Assembly (NCBI GenBank): GCA_964036155.1
Contig: OZ038422.1
Location: forward strand, 186,001-250,000
Reading direction: 5' to 3'
Length of the DNA stretch: 64,000 nt
Source: Diploscapter coronatus
Lineage: Eukaryota > Nematoda > Chromadorea > Rhabditida > Rhabditidae
Position numbers and translations under genes: made by a program. This document shows, piece after piece, positions 61,701 through 64,000 of the stretch; positions within the stretch are counted from its first letter, which is position 1; each line of letters begins with the position of its first letter. A model generated the notes under the pieces. The model searched no databases and had not been told where the DNA came from. It saw only the letters and a program-made list of their open reading frames with translations.

Positions 61701-63471
61701 GGGTAGTGTAGGCTCGAATAGCTAAACCTTAGTCAACCTACTATTCTTTTTTATTTGGATTATCTCCAATAAACGTGTCAATTATGATTATATATTTTCT
61801 AACTATTTCAGCATTTTACACTAATATGAGCATATTAACGTTCACTTAAATCCGATTGGTATACATGCTTTACGTTTTTTTTATTTAACACCTATAGCTG
61901 AACTTGTGAATGGTCCAATGACGAGAGGACGAATGCAAAAACGACAGAATACTATTTAAAAAAAAACTAATAATAATTGTGCAAAGACGGAAGAATTGCA
62001 TCATCTTTGATTTTGATAAAATACTAAAAAGCATTACGCCATTTATGAACTGTTCACTTAGAGAATGCGCTTAAAATATTTTTAATCTTGAAAGGTTGAC
62101 ATCATTCTGATAAAACTTACATTTTGTAGTATCGAAGTGCCAATCCAGACCGCAATGAACAACGACCTGACACTGACTCCTGCAGATCGGCAATTTGGAA
62201 AGGTTAGTATTTGGAAAGCACAGAAACATAGTATTGTAGGTGCCCAACTCTTGGAGACGCAAAATGGGGTATTTATTTGTGGGCGGAGCCTGATGTACAA
62301 TGCAACAGCGCAAACAATAGCTCAAGCAGGTGTTCTGTTGCGCTGTACTACGCTGTACACATTAGACATTAGGCTCTACTCACAAAGGCATACTCCGCTT
62401 TGCACCTTCAAGAATCAGACGCCACAAATAAAATCGTGAAATGCAAAGATTATGGGAAAGAAAACTTATATAATTCTTCTTACGCTAGTTTTATTGTTAA
62501 GATGCTACAACTTTTACAGAATCCTGAATTTATCCATAAATGAAAGCAATTAATGAATCAATAGTTTAGGCTCAACAACGGGGCACCGATGTGGAGCAGC
62601 TCTACTCGCTATTCTCTGAACTACTCGAGAGAAAACTCAAAGAGATGGAAGAACATCGGCCGAAGAGGAATATTGCTGGAAATCGAATAAGATTGGAATC
62701 TGGTGTAGACGATGAGATTCAGGACGACTACATGCTTCAGTTCGGGGTGAGAAGCAAACAGGACGGGATGAAAGTTTCAGATTTTTTAAAATTTTATATT
62801 ATTATCAGCTACAAACCATAGAAAACGAGCTAATATTGATGCAGCGAGGGGGAGAGGAAGGTGCGCAAATGCGCGATTGCTCATCACTTTATTCAAAAAT
62901 TGAGTTGTTTAATTTCTTCGCTTTGTGTTTATTCGGCTCATTTATTTGTTTGTTTATTTACTTTTGCCAATTTGTGTCAACCAAATATCAGATATGATAG
63001 TCAGAAGCTCCTAAAGCCGATGGCACGTCGAACGAATGTCGCCAACAATGAAAAATCATAGGAAGTCGAATTTGAATTCAACAGCAAAATTGACGATCAT
63101 CTTCGATAGTTCTCTCCATTGAATTTGGGAGCTTCCGACCATCGTGCCTGATATTTGGATAGCAAAAACAAACAAATAAATGAGCCGAATAAACACAAAG
63201 CGAAGAAATTAAACAACTCAATTTTTGAATAAAGTGACGAGCAATCGCGCATTCATTCACCTTTCTCTCCCTCTCGCTGCACCAATATTAGCTTGCCTTC
63301 TATGGCTTGCAGCCGACAATATCATTTACGAAAGAACAAATTCAGAGCGGATCAAAACTGCACAAGCTTGAAGAAATTGAGCCCGAATCTGGTCTAAGAA
63401 TTCGTCGTAAGAGTACAAGCAACATCGAATTAAGCAAGATGAGAAATGAACGAAGTCAAACTCATCATTAA
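55757..63471 (+). CDS. Na+/H+ exchanger (NHX/SLC9A family)
   Basis: Eighteen exons: 55757-55849, 56209-56290, 56890-57060, 57564-57656, 57835-57935, 58301-58396, 58865-58918, 59029-59129, 59314-59415, 59462-59584, 59841-59935, 59984-60051, 60093-60236, 60428-60588, 61121-61357, 62130-62202, 62570-62746, 63313-63471; 709 residues. A signal peptide ([14 protein letters not shown]) precedes about 12 membrane spans. Family marks: [16 protein letters not shown] (amiloride-sensitive region), [29 protein letters not shown] (transport-site Asp about 208), [10 protein letters not shown] and [19 protein letters not shown], then a basic cytosolic tail. It exchanges Na+ for H+ across plasma membrane (or endomembrane), controlling pH. 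Exon 7 uses a GC donor (ACG/gcaagt). Exon 12 must run to the donor at 60052 to keep frame. Exon 15 could instead start at 61181 (in frame, minus 20 residues). Resembles worm NHX proteins; the specific paralogue is not decided. Confidence 0.92.
59150..59240. repeat. Long hairpin in exchanger intron 8
   Basis: A perfect 15-bp inner stem (gcgttattcaccaaa / reverse complement, loop gat) is extended by an imperfect outer stem (caacgggggctatttgga...ggcg with cgcctccaatgcaaatgtgcccgttac). The full arm is about 43 nt. It shares the core ACCAAAGATTTTGGT with the hairpin at 45697-45758. Could be a small MITE or a miRNA-type precursor. Confidence 0.7.
62812..63312. repeat. Foldback in the last intron of the exchanger gene
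   Basis: The left arm (62812-62965) and the reverse complement of the right arm (63160-63312) are nearly the same: ccatagaa..gctaatatt, tgcagcgag.gggaga, atgcgcgattgctc.tcactt, ttgagttgtttaatttcttc, ctttgtgtttattcggctc. The right arm ends at the acceptor ttgcag of the last exon, and weaker pairing continues into the exon. Frames translated from each arm are mirror images and not genes. Confidence 0.85.
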
Positions 63472-64000
63472 CAGTAGCCTGGAAAGATCATTGGAAACAT
63501 TGTGTAAATAATATGACCAAAATTTACATACAATTTATTTTTATCCATATTTGGGTAGAAGGAATCCAAATTAGGAAGTAGAAGTTATATATAATATTAT
63601 ATTTTCGACAGAATATACGTTTTCCTGGTATATTTGATAGTTCCATATACATACGATATGTACGCCCTACTTGCACTTAAATTATTTTTTTAATCTCGAT
63701 TTTTTATTGCAAGCTAGGAAATATTCGAATGCTTTTATTGCAATATGATGCTGTCAATGACCGATAACTTGAGACAGAATAAAAGTGAAGCAATTTCAAT
63801 GCACGGAAATTAACGCGTTGTTAGCAAAGGAATAGACGACATTTCGTTGATTCAAGAAATGACTTTGACGACTATCTGATATTACGTAATGCATACCTTT
63901 TGTGTATTCGAATTTGTGCAGCGCTTATTCCGCCTTAAATGTCAGTCATTAACATTACAATTTTCACAGAACTTTGCTACTAAATAAATCTATTGACTTT
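63472..64000. other. 3' flank of the exchanger gene
   Basis: Non-coding AT-rich sequence with MITE copy 2 near the window end. No further gene seen. Confidence 0.45.
63749..63957 (+). mobile_element. MITE copy 2 (family of 46195-46398)
   Basis: Starts ctgtcaatgaccgataacttg and ends gtcagtcattaaca, a slightly decayed version of the inverted ends of copy 1. Internal alignment runs the full length in the same orientation. Confidence 0.75.

Noticed and set aside
62861..63260. Two similar proteins on opposite strands ([15 protein letters not shown] / [15 protein letters not shown])
   Set aside because: They are the same palindrome arm read from each side, located in the exchanger's last intron.
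1..64000. CRISPR array, prophage or bacterial insert
   Set aside because: No regularly spaced short repeats and no bacterial-type operon; all recognised genes have spliceosomal introns.

Overview
The window looks like nuclear DNA of a nematode, probably a rhabditid-type worm other than C. elegans. Genes are split into many small exons by short AT-rich introns (often 41-60 bp) that end in TTTCAG or TTTAG. Several start codons sit 8-71 nt behind an unpaired 3' splice site, the usual sign of spliced-leader trans-splicing. The proteins are typical animal families. I rebuilt gene models by following reading phase across every junction; exon coordinates are in the entries.

Layout: (1) 191-3621, minus: 5' part of an autophagy scaffold of the ATG11/FIP200 family, running towards or past the left edge. 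(2) 5786-7777, plus: ribosomal protein eL13 (rpl-13). (3) 8870-12727 and 16518-21671, minus: two tandem, complete 13-exon type-B carboxylesterase genes of 573 codons each, inside a duplicated unit. Both keep the catalytic triad; they differ by insertions upstream of copy A and in intron 1 of copy B. (4) 24013-29248, minus: an 18-exon Na+/K+-ATPase-like P-type ATPase with altered ion-site residues. (5) 31472-34083, minus: microsomal-type epoxide hydrolase, 457 aa. (6) 35752-36437, plus: a fragment of a DEG/ENaC channel extracellular domain. (7) 36438-44799: an 8.4-kb gene-poor, repeat-rich stretch. (8) 44814-47939, plus: SLC36/VGAT-type amino-acid transporter, 487 aa. (9) 50578-53278, plus: four-membrane-span protein with C-terminal PY motifs, 237 aa. 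(10) 55757-63471, plus: 18-exon Na+/H+ exchanger, 709 aa.

The genes are housekeeping or transport/detoxification functions and do not form an operon or a single pathway. The two esterases and the epoxide hydrolase are all xenobiotic/lipid ester or epoxide hydrolases; the ATPase, SLC36-like carrier and NHX are membrane ion/solute transporters.

The most unusual feature is the number of palindromic (foldback) sequences in introns and spacers: at least six large ones (about 250-990 bp), two small hairpins sharing the same 17-nt core, one ~200-bp MITE family (2 copies), one ~350-bp TIR family (about 4 copies), and two diverged copies of an ~0.8-1.4 kb sequence lying inverted around the hydrolase/channel region. 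I found no convincing new multi-gene system, CRISPR array or intact autonomous transposon.
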